Part shown: piece by piece, positions 48,899-58,574 of the stretch
Position numbering within the stretch: the stretch's first letter is position 1
Layout: the number at the start of each line of letters is the position of its first letter
Source: Mesostigma viride
Lineage: Eukaryota > Streptophyta > Mesostigmatophyceae > Mesostigmatales > Mesostigmataceae
DNA: 64,000 nucleotides
Direction: 5' to 3'
Assembly (NCBI GenBank): GCA_009746045.1
Contig: RPFO01000600.1
Coordinates: 1-64,000, forward strand
Notes under the pieces: model-generated
Databases searched by the model: none
What the model saw: the letters and a program-made list of their open reading frames with translations, nothing else
Told to the model about the DNA's origin: nothing
Position numbers and translations under genes: made by a program

Positions 48899-50342
48899 CT
48901 ACTTGTGGCTGTTCCTGAGATGAGGGAGGAGCGACCTGCTGCTCATCCAGTGCACGTTCCTCCTGCCCAGTGGACCATTGGGCTGTGGTGGGGCTGCACC
49001 ACTGAGGAACACAGGAGCGTCTATGGTTGTGTTGCTTGCATCAGCTATGTCCCTGGCCAGTTCACTGGGTGAGACCAACCCACCAGACTGAGGCTCTGAA
49101 TCCATGTCCAAGAATTCTACCCCTGACACGTCTGCCAAAGGAGGGTAATAAAGCTTCAGTCTATGCTTGCCAACCATTCGCTCTCTGTGATGCTGAATAG
49201 TCACCGTGTCACCTGTTTCTGACAACCTGATGATTTCAGCTGGACCATGCCATCTACCAGAGTGGGCTTTGTTCCCTTCCCCCTCCCTATAGTAGAGTAC
49301 CTGATCCCCCACTTCAAACACAGGCCTGGCATTACTTTTATCCTTTTTTGCCAGCAACTTGGCCAAGTGTTGCCTTTGCGTGTTGTAGTGGTCTAGTACC
49401 TCCTGAGAGTAGCTACCTGATTGCAGGCCAATTGGTGTGATTTCACCAAAAGGAGAAGACATGAGGGTTTGGTGTTCAGAGTTCTGCACACCTCAGCTGC
49501 CCACGCTGTCCTATCAGCATAGCTCCCAGACTCTGCTGTCCTGGACTCATTTTTCTTTATGAGGTCCCTGATAGCACGCATGGTACGTTCAATCATCCCC
49601 TGGCGTTCATGATCTTGAGCCCCAGCAATGTCTATCTTGGGCAGATCAGGATAATCTTGTATCCACGTGAACTGCTGATCCAGCATTAGTTTTTCCTGAG
49701 GATGATACCGTGCTAGTGCAATCAGCAGGGCTCTGTGCAGTTGTTCATTGGCCATGCCTGGCAAGGGTTCTATCACACAAACCTAGACCAGGCATCTTTT
49801 AGGACCAAGTAATACACCGTGTCCTTCACCAGGTGTATCACATCCCCTACTAGCTTTCCTCTAGCCAGTGGTGGGGTGGCCACATGCCATCTCTTGGGTT
49901 TAGGTGCATGCAGTTGGCACGCTTCACAGTGCTTCCTGACATGCCTGCACATCTGTTCCAGGTCACGGCCATCAATTTTATTGGCCAGCCTTTCTGCCAC
50001 TGCCTCATGCCCCATTGCCTTGTGTAGCTGCTGGGCTAACCTGGCATAGGATATAACCTTATCTGCTGCTGCATCTAAGGAGGCTATAGTGGGATCTTGG
50101 GCCACCTGTGCTAACGTCATGTCATAAGCCAGGTCCCAATCCACGTCCTCACTGTCAGGCAATACAGAGCAAATAGAGGGTACACGGCCATTAAGAAACC
50201 AGGGTACAGGAGACTTACAGTCGTCCTGAGTGCTGGCTTGTTTTGGGGTGCGCCCCGTCGAGGCTCCCTTCCTGGGCTTGTTGCAGCGTCCCCCTGCAGG
50301 TAACGGGTGGCGGGGCTCCCAGCAACCTGGGCACACATCCAC
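48899..50342 (-). pseudogene. E2 integrase region
   Basis: Three minus-strand frames cover it. The first (50,342-49,773) has the zinc-binding HHCC part LAQQLHKAMGHEAVAERL...CRHVRKHCEAC and the first catalytic Asp in GKLVGDVIHL. The second (49,776-49,393) has LMLDQQFTWI with the second Asp and QGMIERTMRAIRDL with the Glu. The third (49,489-48,899) has a C-terminal chromatin-binding-like domain, VGDQVLYYREGEG...GRWHGPAEIIRL, with a GPA/GPY-type turn. Frame shifts lie near 49,775 and 49,440-49,480. Confidence 0.7.
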
Positions 50343-51687
50343 ATCAGATCCAAGTTCGGGTTTGCCCTTCCAGCAATCATCCCTCTCATGCCCCTTGCAT
50401 GAGCACCTGGTGCAGTACAGGGTGGAGTCGTGAGGCTTACCTTTTTGACTAGGCCCCTGAGAGGGCCCTGCCTTACTGCCTGTGTTCCCCTTTCCCCCCT
50501 TGTCTGATTTCCCTGCTGCTTGGATGACCCCCCTGCCTTCTTACCTTGCTGGGGACCCTTGAACACCGCCTTGACCTGAGCTACCACCTCCTTGATGAGC
50601 TTCTTCCTGCTAGGCCCTGCACCGTCCTGACTACCCCCCCCTTGGACTTTGTTAACCTTGGGTTCCTTGACAGTGGAGAAGGGTTCTAGGCTCTGCTGAA
50701 TGAACAACATGGCCCCCCTAAAATCATCCCACTTGTCTTTAAGGCCAGCCAGCAGAACTGCGTTGGTGTTCTTGTCTAACTCGGCTTTGGTGAGCCACTG
50801 ATGGATCAGGTACTTAGAGTTGAGCTTCTTCAACTCTTCGTCCCTGTCTATGTACAGGACATACTGTTTGTTGTCCCGTACGTAGTCAGACTTGTTGACT
50901 TTGTATGAAGCCAACCATGTGAACCCCTTGAGAGCCTGCAGGTGTTCCCCCTTGGTCAAGAGCCCTTTTAGGTCTGCTATGAATTCTGTGAAGATTTGCA
51001 CCTCATCTGCCCCAGGCGTGCTTGCCCTCCTCTCATACATCTGCACCATTTGTTTTATGCTAGGTGCAGATTGGTGGATCGTGTTAGACACCCTAAGAGC
51101 AGGAAACCAATCACGGATATTATCATGGGACCATGAGTGTTCTATCTTGAAAAGAAACTCAAGTGCATCCTCCTGCACAAATCCCTCAGCTAGACCTGGG
51201 AAGGTAATCCTATCTTCCCTACGGGATGCATCAAACCTGGGTCGCTGTGGTACAGCGACAGTCGCTTGTGGTTGAGGTTGCTGCTGCTGCTGCTGCTGCT
51301 GCGGTTGCTGTTGCTGTTGCTGCCGCGCTGCTGCTGCTGCTGCTGCTGCTGTTGCTGATGCTGTGGCTGCTGCTGCTGCTGCTGGGTTGTCGCTCCAGCG
51401 TTGCTGCCGCCCGCCATACCCCCGGTGCTTGCTGGTGCCCCTCCCCCTGGTGCTCCCCCGTCCTTCCCCTCGTCACCATCCTCCTCTGGATGCGACCGCT
51501 GGGGCGTAGACGATGGTCCACACCCCTCCTGCCACTTTCCTTGGCGGACCCGCTTGGCGGCCCTCAGCAGTTGCTCGATTGCCTCTGCTGCCCGCGCCCG
51601 CTTGGTCGGGTTGGCCTCCGCTGCGTCCAGCTCCTGGTGGAGTAGTGCAGCGATGCGGTCCAGCTCCAGGTCCGTGTCGGTCTGCAT
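50117..51687 (-). pseudogene. E2 gag with polyglutamine and zinc knuckle
   Basis: The start is near the ATG at 51687 (MQTDTDLELDRIAALLHQEL). After a Gly/Pro region comes a CAG-rich run coding polyglutamine (about 51,275-51,400), then a frame change. The capsid-like part has FLFKIEHSWSHDNIRDWFPAL and KYLIHQWLTKAELDKNTNAV. A further frame change near 50,410-50,460 reaches the zinc knuckle CTRCSCKGHERDDC (C-x2-C-x4-H-x4-C). It is typical gag organisation; the knuckle binds RNA. Confidence 0.7.
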
Positions 51688-51755
51688 GGTGTGTTTGGGT
51701 GTGGGGGGTGGGGGGTGGGGTGTGTCTGCGCCAGCACGAACACGCTCACGCGCGT

Positions 51756-53021
51756 TTAACAAGGCCGTTCCTCGCTGGGCCCTTGCTGGCTGTGGGGCAC
51801 GCATAAAGTCCATACCGCGTCCTCCGGCAGCGGCTCATGTGGCGCCAGACCACGCTCAAACCGGATTGCATCTCCGAATTCTCCCTGCAGAGCCCAGGTC
51901 CTGGCCGCCTCCTGATACCTGCGCAGAGCCCGCTCCTCCTTGCGCATGCGCCTGTCTAAGGCACGAGCATTCCTCCTGCTCTTCCTTGCCAACCGAGCCT
52001 CCTGCTCACGCCTCGCCGGGCCCACCATTGTTGCCAGTGTCGCCTCTGACCTCTTCATCGCCGCGTCCAGCCTCGCCTGGTGACGCCGGGTCTTCTCTGC
52101 TGCGTCGTGCGCCTTCGCACGGAGTCGCTTCATCTCCCGATGCTGCGCCTCCCGTGCTGCGCGCTCCCTGGCCAGACTGTTCTCCGCCATGGACCGCACC
52201 ATTGCCCTCTTGGCCTTCCGCTGGCAATGCCTGGCGTACTCTATCTTGGCCAGACGCTCTGCCTCCACCATGGCCGGGTCCATCAAAACAAGCTCCTCTC
52301 CACGCGCTCCTGGCTGCATTTCCACCGACGAGTCGGTCTCCTGCAGCACATCTCCAGCCATGCGCCTGAAGGAGCGCGCTGTGCGCCTGTGCGCAAAGGT
52401 GTACAGCTCGTTCTTCTTGCGGAGAACGTATGGGGGCGCCTCTCGCGCGCCTGTCGGCCCCGCGCGCAGCCCCGCCCTCGCCACTCGATCCCTCTCCAGC
52501 TGCCGCTCCGCGAGCTCCCGGGCTATTCTGTCAATCTCAGTCTCCGCCCGCAGCTGAGCCTCGCGCTGAGCCTCCAGCTCGCGCTGCTGCTCCAGCTCCT
52601 TGCGAAGCTGGGCCTCCTGCCGAATGCGCTCTGCCTCTCGGCGGAGCAGCTCCTCGCGTTTCGCCTTGTCCTCCGGCAGCTCGAGGTCCACGAGGTCCTC
52701 GTCCTCGTCGTAGCCGTCTGACGGGATGTCCCCCACTATCGGCACCACCCTCCCCGGCCCCGTAACCAGCTCGGGTGCCGTGGGCTGCCCCTCCGCCGGT
52801 GGTGCGTTGGGACGCCATACATTGTACAGCAGCGGCCTTGCCGCCAACTGATCCAGGAACCGCGGGTCCTCGTCCGAAGACGAGCGACCACTGCCGGCAT
52901 CGCTGCCAGCGTGATCATCCCTCCCCTGCCGGCCCCGCACTGCCGCCCGGTAGTCCAAATCCTCGGACGATGGGGACAGGCTTGACTCCGAAGAGCCCTC
53001 ACGATCAGAAACGTTCGACAT
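51756..53021 (-). CDS. E2 extra ORF upstream of gag (coiled coil)
   Basis: This intact 421-residue frame starts at the ATG at 53021, 45 bp from the 5' LTR. The acidic Ser-rich N-terminus is followed by a long Arg/Glu/Ala-rich coiled coil (EELLRREAERIRQEAQLRKE) and a second helical region (RQEAQ- and KRLRAKAHDA-type repeats). Its end overlaps the frame containing the gag start by less than 70 bp. It has no zinc knuckle or enzyme motif. It resembles a structural or RNA-binding accessory protein; its homology is unknown. Confidence 0.6.
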   Translation of the reverse strand: MSNVSDREGSSESSLSPSSEDLDYRAAVRGRQGRDDHAGSDAGSGRSSSDEDPRFLDQLAARPLLYNVWRPNAPPAEGQPTAPELVTGPGRVVPIVGDIPSDGYDEDEDLVDLELPEDKAKREELLRREAERIRQEAQLRKELEQQRELEAQREAQLRAETEIDRIARELAERQLERDRVARAGLRAGPTGAREAPPYVLRKKNELYTFAHRRTARSFRRMAGDVLQETDSSVEMQPGARGEELVLMDPAMVEAERLAKIEYARHCQRKAKRAMVRSMAENSLARERAAREAQHREMKRLRAKAHDAAEKTRRHQARLDAAMKRSEATLATMVGPARREQEARLARKSRRNARALDRRMRKEERALRRYQEAARTWALQGEFGDAIRFERGLAPHEPLPEDAVWTLCVPHSQQGPSEERPC

Positions 53022-53065
53022 TTTGAATGATAGAGATGAAAAACTGTGAGAGTTTTATAAATGCA

Positions 53066-53587
53066 AGTTAATGCACTCGTGCAAATGGATGCGAACGTGT
53101 GTTGGATTATGCAATGGCTGGCATAATATCAACCCATGCAAGCTTGCCAAGCTGGATTGCATGGGCACGTAGGTTAGGGTAACCTAGCTATCCTGCACTA
53201 GTGCTAACCAATGAGGTGCTGGCTCCGTCCAGCTAGATCTACTCCAGCTAGGACTGATACGATGCCCGCAGGCAACGACTGCCTAACAGCACTACGTGGA
53301 CAGTCCTGGACCTCCCCTAGGACCTCCGTACAGGACTAGCACTGCAACCACCTTGTGGTCTGCATCACAGCTCATAAACCCTACCACGTGAATACCCACG
53401 TGCGTGTGCACTGCATATCTCAGTGCTAATATCTAGCACCCACGTGCCCATCATGGCACGTGCGGATCTAAATCCTAGTAGAGATATGTCCAGTGTACTA
53501 CACTCCCGTCCATGTCCGTATCCCACTTGGGAGACGGGGACAACGCCACGTGTACTGATAGTCTAGGCCTGAAGCCCTAGAATAACT
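53066..53587 (-). repeat. 5' LTR of E2
   Basis: This 522-bp repeat is almost identical to 45,828-46,349. A TATAAA on the minus strand lies just inside the element (TTTATAAA at about 53,054-53,060). Confidence 0.85.
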
Positions 53588-53643
53588 CAGGGGAGGGGGG
53601 GGGTGTAGCTGTGTCTGCCCCTGGGAGCGACCCGTGGGGTACC

Positions 53644-54266
53644 AGTTGTGAGAGTAAGAATGCCACGAATTCCGCCATGGTTCTTGCAGGAAGTTGCCTT
53701 TATTAATAATCAGGAAACACAGACGTAAGTCACGTCACTTCCAAGACTGCACGCAGCACAGACGACAGGGTCGCAGTGCCAAGAGAACGTGCACGCAAGA
53801 ACTAGCGTCCCGGTGTGACCAAGTCACTCATATAGCTTACTAGGGACGCGTCCAAGTATTCAGCTGCACTGTCACAGCTGAACTGTCAATCAATTGATTA
53901 CACAGACTCTGGCACGCCTTTGGCGCGCAGATCTATCAATTGTCCATACGGCTAGTCCTGTGGACCTATCCGTACACTAGTCAGCATCAATTGTCTCATA
54001 GGTCCTGGCGCGCTACAGTGCGCCTACCTATCAATTGACCATCAAGTCCTGTACAATTAGTCCTGTCAACGTCCTGCGGACTATCAATTAAGTGACACTT
54101 GTACATCCTGTGTCCGTACGCGCCCACAGTGGCGCGCCGGGTACTGTCGGCACAGCCTAGGAAACGTCATAACTTTTACGTTCCTTAACCAAATGAGGCG
54201 TTCAAGGTGCCGTTGGAAAGAGCGTAACAATCTCTATCCATCTAACGTAAATCCTTTACGTTAACT
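53644..54266 (-). repeat. 3' LTR of E3
   Basis: This 623-bp copy differs from the other LTR by one early substitution (GAGAGT/GAGGGT) and two extra ATT triplets, each after CA (about 54,056 and 54,089). Confidence 0.85.
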
Positions 54267-55215
54267 CCAATCCCTTCTTTTCTTTAGGGATCACATCCCC
54301 TGCCAGGGACCCTTGAAGTAGCTTGAAATGTCCTTCACTCCAGCTTGAAGCTTGAACAGATGTCTTTAATGGCCAATGCCATTCCCCCAGCCCTTTCTTT
54401 TAAGGAACTGGAAAAGAAACAGATCTGCCACAGGGAAAACCATTTCATGAGAAATGGAGAAAACCTATGGAAGTGGCATTACAGAGTACCACCAGATATT
54501 AGAAGCACACAAAATTAAATACATACAGGTTAATTCTATGAGGTCTTCTCCAGGAATTAATCCCATCACCTCGGTAGAGCCTCCAGTACAATGACCTTCT
54601 GGCGGTGAGTTACATTAATCCCAGATACTAATCCCATAAAACCCAGTACATATTCAATATAAGTACAATAAATCCATGACAATTAAAATACCACTTGACA
54701 AAGTAAGGCGTATTACAATAGTTTGCCTGTCATTCTCTCAACAGGGGTCTATTGGCGCCCGTCTTACGGCGCCCGTCTACTTGCCAGATGGTAAACTGCC
54801 ACAGCAAACAAATGACAAAATGAAACACATAGGCAACAATTAAATCCTGCCCTGGGGAACTAGGGAAGTCTGAACAGGCAAACACCTGAACAGGCCAGCT
54901 TGTAGAAACATAATACCAGGGAATCGAACCCCGCCCTATAAACCCCAGAATAAAGGTTCCCAGACCATTGTGAGAGGTATGTACAAATATACATTTCTTT
55001 TAAAATAGAACACATGGTCTGTAATGGACCTGTCAACCTTGTGTAGTCAACAGCATGAACCCCAGCCAAAACCTGGCTGTATCCTGATTAAAATCAGAGT
55101 GAGTGTACCATGGTCCATGAGCCTTAGTACAGACTAAAATACAGGTATTATGCCAGTCACAATGCTGACACTACCACACAATCTGCTCTCCAATGCCCTA
55201 TAACCATGCACCAGC
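54267..55215. other. E3 3' untranslated region
   Basis: About 950 bp lie between the LTR and the RNase H stop. No convincing gene is present. A tRNA T-arm-like word (CGGGGTTCGATTCCC on the minus strand, about 54,917-54,931) is present without the rest of a tRNA. Confidence 0.5.
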
Positions 55216-56423
55216 TTAGACAGCTTGCTGAGATGGGTCCATCAGAGACTGAAGAACCTTGTATTGCACTGCTGCCTTCTGCACTAGCTTGGTCAAAGCA
55301 TCAGCAGGATTGTCAACCCCAGGGATATGCTCAATATTGGCCAAGGAGGACAACTCCTTAAGAAGGAGATAATCCAAGTCCCTACTTCTGGCCATCTGCC
55401 TGTGCACAAACTGCACCATCCCCATGGAGTCTGTTTTTAGAAGAGTGGTAACCTGAAGTGGCCAAGGAGTGTTAGAAGTCATCTGATGAAGCAACTCCTT
55501 CAGATAAAGGCTTGTGTGAATGCCTTCACAAATAGCCCTGCATTCTGCCACATCACTGCTGACAGCCACCCGTTTGTGCAGGCGACTAAACCAGCTCACC
55601 AAACTCCCCAGGCCTTCCTGTCTGAGCACAAAGAGCCCTGCAGCCCTGCCCCTGACCTTGGAGACCTGCCTGCTGTCCATTGAGCTATCCACATACAGCT
55701 CCATGCAAATGGGTTGTGATAAATCCACTGCAGACAACAGAATGCCAGATGAAGCCCTGACCTGATCAGCCACCTTGGCAGACCCTAGCTCCACCAGCAT
55801 GTCATCAGGCAACCTGGCTATGACCATAAGGTCTGGCCTGGAAATGCCTGCCACCCAAGCAACCATGCCCCTCACCATGGGACACAGTGCCTGTGTGATG
55901 GTTGGAGGAAGCTTGCTAATGAGGGTCTCTTGATAGTCATTGCCCCCCACCAGCAGCATACGCCACTCCCCTCCCTTCTTCACCAGTGTGGCCTCCATGC
56001 CCACAAACAGCAGAGGCTCATTCTCCACCTGCCATTGCTCCCTACCCAGAGGAAACTTGGACTTAATGATGGTGATCAGCTCCTTAAGCCACGACGTGGG
56101 AGCTATCAGATGTAGGTCATCCCCGTGCAGCGAAGCATACACTGGCAGGCCTTCCCATTGCCCCAGAAACAGACAGGGGTCTACAGGAGAGACCTTCAAG
56201 TTGCAATGCTCCTTCAGGAAACGGTTGAGAGTCTCCCTCCAGATTATTGGACTTGACCTCAGGCCCTCCAGGCCTTTGAGGATTTTAAGGAACTCAGTGT
56301 GAATGTCCCTTTTCCATACAGCAGGCACCCTGACATAGAAAGGCGTCTTGCCCTCCCACTTTTCCTGTGCCACATCTGCATCCCCCTCCAGAAATGCCCT
56401 CTTGAAGTCTACCACCACTGAGC
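55216..56423 (-). pseudogene. E3 reverse transcriptase C-terminal part and RNase H
   Basis: This open frame of 400 codons starts at the insertion point of element D. Motifs are VVDFKRAFLEGDADVAQEKW, GLEGLRSSPIIW, PVYASLHGDDLHLIAPT (H-G-D-D box), then RNase H with AECRAICEGI, LLKTDSMGMVQFV, RSRDLDYLLLKEL and NPADALTKL. No internal frame change is present. It would join directly to the frame at 58,575 once D and one target copy are removed. Confidence 0.8.
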
Positions 56424-56428
56424 CATAG

Positions 56429-57069
56429 TGTCAGGGGTGAAGTTCACCCTGTGTGCCCAACTGCCTGCCGTTAATATATTTCATATAGGCCATCCATTGT
56501 AAACGGAGGTATTAGGGTTGCGTCCCTAATAATCGCACCCGCCTGCCGTATTTGTGGCCATAATTAATATCGGCAAAGTATTATGCAGTGTTGGGACAGT
56601 GAGCACGTGTCATGTTACGGCTCATGATTTGGTCACGGAGTGACTAAGATATTAGTGCCGAAGCTACGAGAACCGGCACATTATATCAAGACTTGTACGT
56701 TCAGGGTCCTACGACCTATAGCTAGCGTACTATTCAGTCGTACTACTCGACTAGAGAGTGTTAACGGAATCTGGCTAGCGTAACGCATTCTCAGCACATT
56801 TCAGATAAGCTACGCAATCTTTGTGCCAGCCTGTCGAGCACTCACTCTTTGTGCACCTTTGTGCATAAGAGGAAGACGCAACCTACGTTGCACTTACCTA
56901 AGGTCTGAGCCATGAGTTATGGCTGACGCTTATGGTCCCCACCCGGGAGCCACATCATGGTTTTGGTGGACAAACGGTGGTAGTCCGGGATTTAATATGC
57001 AATGATAATAAAGCGTAATCTTTAATTGTCACTATCGTTTTCGACCTACAAGTCTCAATATTTCTGACA
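56429..57069 (+). repeat. Left LTR of element D
   Basis: This 641-bp LTR runs from TGTCAGGGGTGAAG to ATATTTCTGACA, followed by CAAAACCATTACAG as the possible primer-binding site. Confidence 0.85.
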
Positions 57070-57933
57070 CAAAACCATTACAGAAAAACCTTAGGGTTAA
57101 GATGAAGAACGTGACATGCTACGAATTAGCGAGATACGCAAGTAACGTCATGGAATATTACCCGGAAGTTCGCGGCATTGTTGTTGGCAAGCCGCACACT
57201 CGGCCTGGAAGTGGCCAGTCGGCCGCGGCCTACAGAGCCGCTGGGCCATATATTTCCTGATTCCAGCAAAAGCACCAGATTTCGTGAGTGCAGCTGCGGC
57301 AGACATGCCGATTGAAGGCTGGCGCTACAGAAGATCCAAGTTCAATCCATGCCAGGAGCGAACGTGAGCCGAAAACGAGCTTTGTGGTTATCTTTTTTTG
57401 GGTGCGGTTGGAAGGCGCTGTTTCGCTCGAGTTTTAAGTGCTCGATCTTTATGCGAATTGAGCCGGCGGCATCGGGGATCCCGGAGCCGAGAAGCCAGCG
57501 CTGTCTATGGAAATGAAGAGGTCGGAATTTTTTGATTCCGATGCCCTTTTTGGTTATTGCTTATCCTTTTGAAAGCATGGGGGGGGGCGCATTGTGCCCC
57601 GCGTTGGCATGCTTGTGCATGTCTTAATTCTCCTTTATGTTCATGCCCAATGGGTACATTGGTTCATCGTGATCAAGCTTCCTGGGTAAGGGGAATGTGC
57701 TGGTTATTATACCTAGAAAGTCCTACCAACTACCCAACAAGGGGGGCATTTTGATACCATTGGATTTACCAGAGCGTGTACCGGCTTAAGTTGAACAAGG
57801 GGTGTGTGAGAGCCAGTTTATACCTGGCTGCCCCACCCAGCTTTTTAGGCTCTTGCCTGAATTGAGCGGGGAGAAACTGTTGGCCCTATTGTACCTGCAT
57901 AGTGTCTTCACTTTAGGCATTGTGCAAGGGGGG
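57070..57933. other. Interior of element D
   Basis: This 864-bp stretch has no credible ORF. It contains G/T-rich text and the polypurine run at about 57,925-57,933. It is too small for a gag. Confidence 0.5.
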
Positions 57934-58574
57934 TGTCAGGGGTGAAGTTCACCCTGTGTGCCCAACTGCCTGCCGTTAATATATTTCATATAGGCCATCC
58001 ATTGTAAACGGAGGTATTAGGGTTGCGTCCCTAATAATCGCACCCGCCTGCCGTATTTGTGGCCATAATTAATATCGGCAAAGTATTATGCAGTGTTGGG
58101 ACAGTGAGCACGTGTCATGTTACGGCTCATGATTTGGTCACGGAGTGACTAAGATATTAGTGCCGAAGCTACGAGAACCGGCACATTATATCAAGACTTG
58201 TACGTTCAGGGTCCTACGACCTATAGCTAGCGTACTATTCAGTCGTACTACTCGACTAGAGAGTGTTAACGGAATCTGGCTAGCGTAACGCATTCTCAGC
58301 ACATTTCAGATAAGCTACGCAATCTTTGTGCCAGCCTGTCGAGCACTCACTCTTTGTGCACCTTTGTGCATAAGAGGAAGACGCAACCTACGTTGCACTT
58401 ACCTAAGGTCTGAGCCATGAGTTATGGCTGACGCTTATGGTCCCCACCCGGGAGCCACATCATGGTTTTGGTGGACAAACGGTGGTAGTCCGGGATTTAA
58501 TATGCAATGATAATAAAGCGTAATCTTTAATTGTCACTATCGTTTTCGACCTACAAGTCTCAATATTTCTGACA
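57934..58574 (+). repeat. Right LTR of element D
   Basis: This 641-bp copy is identical by eye to the left one, which points to a very recent insertion. Confidence 0.85.

Larger units (their letters stand above)
45828..53587 (-). mobile_element. Copia-like LTR retrotransposon E2
   Basis: LTRs are at 45,828-46,349 and 53,066-53,587, both 522 bp, with apparently a single substitution between them (TACACTACCGTCC/TACACTCCCGTCC), so insertion is recent. The target duplication is CAGGG (45,823-45,827 and 53,588-53,592). Termini are AGTTAATG...AATAACT. Genes read on the minus strand: extra ORF, gag, integrase, protease-like, RT, RNase H. A purine tract (AAAGAAAAGTAATAATGGG on the minus strand) abuts the 3' LTR. 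Confidence 0.85.
56429..58574 (+). mobile_element. Short non-coding LTR element D (TRIM-like) inserted in E3
   Basis: It has 641-bp LTRs at 56,429-57,069 and 57,934-58,574 that look identical by eye, flanked by CATAG (56,424-56,428 and 58,575-58,579). Termini are the usual TGTCAGGGG...CTGACA. A G-run (CAAGGGGGG) before the right LTR serves as the polypurine tract, so it is plus-oriented. The interior is only ~860 bp with no gag or pol. Confidence 0.85.

Noticed and set aside
51190-51813. Polyglutamine frame as an independent gene
   Set aside because: It is the gag N-terminus of E2 read past a frame change in the CAG run.
54905-54990. tRNA gene in the E3 3' region
   Set aside because: Only a T-arm-like word is present; no D-arm, anticodon arm or matching acceptor stem can be folded.
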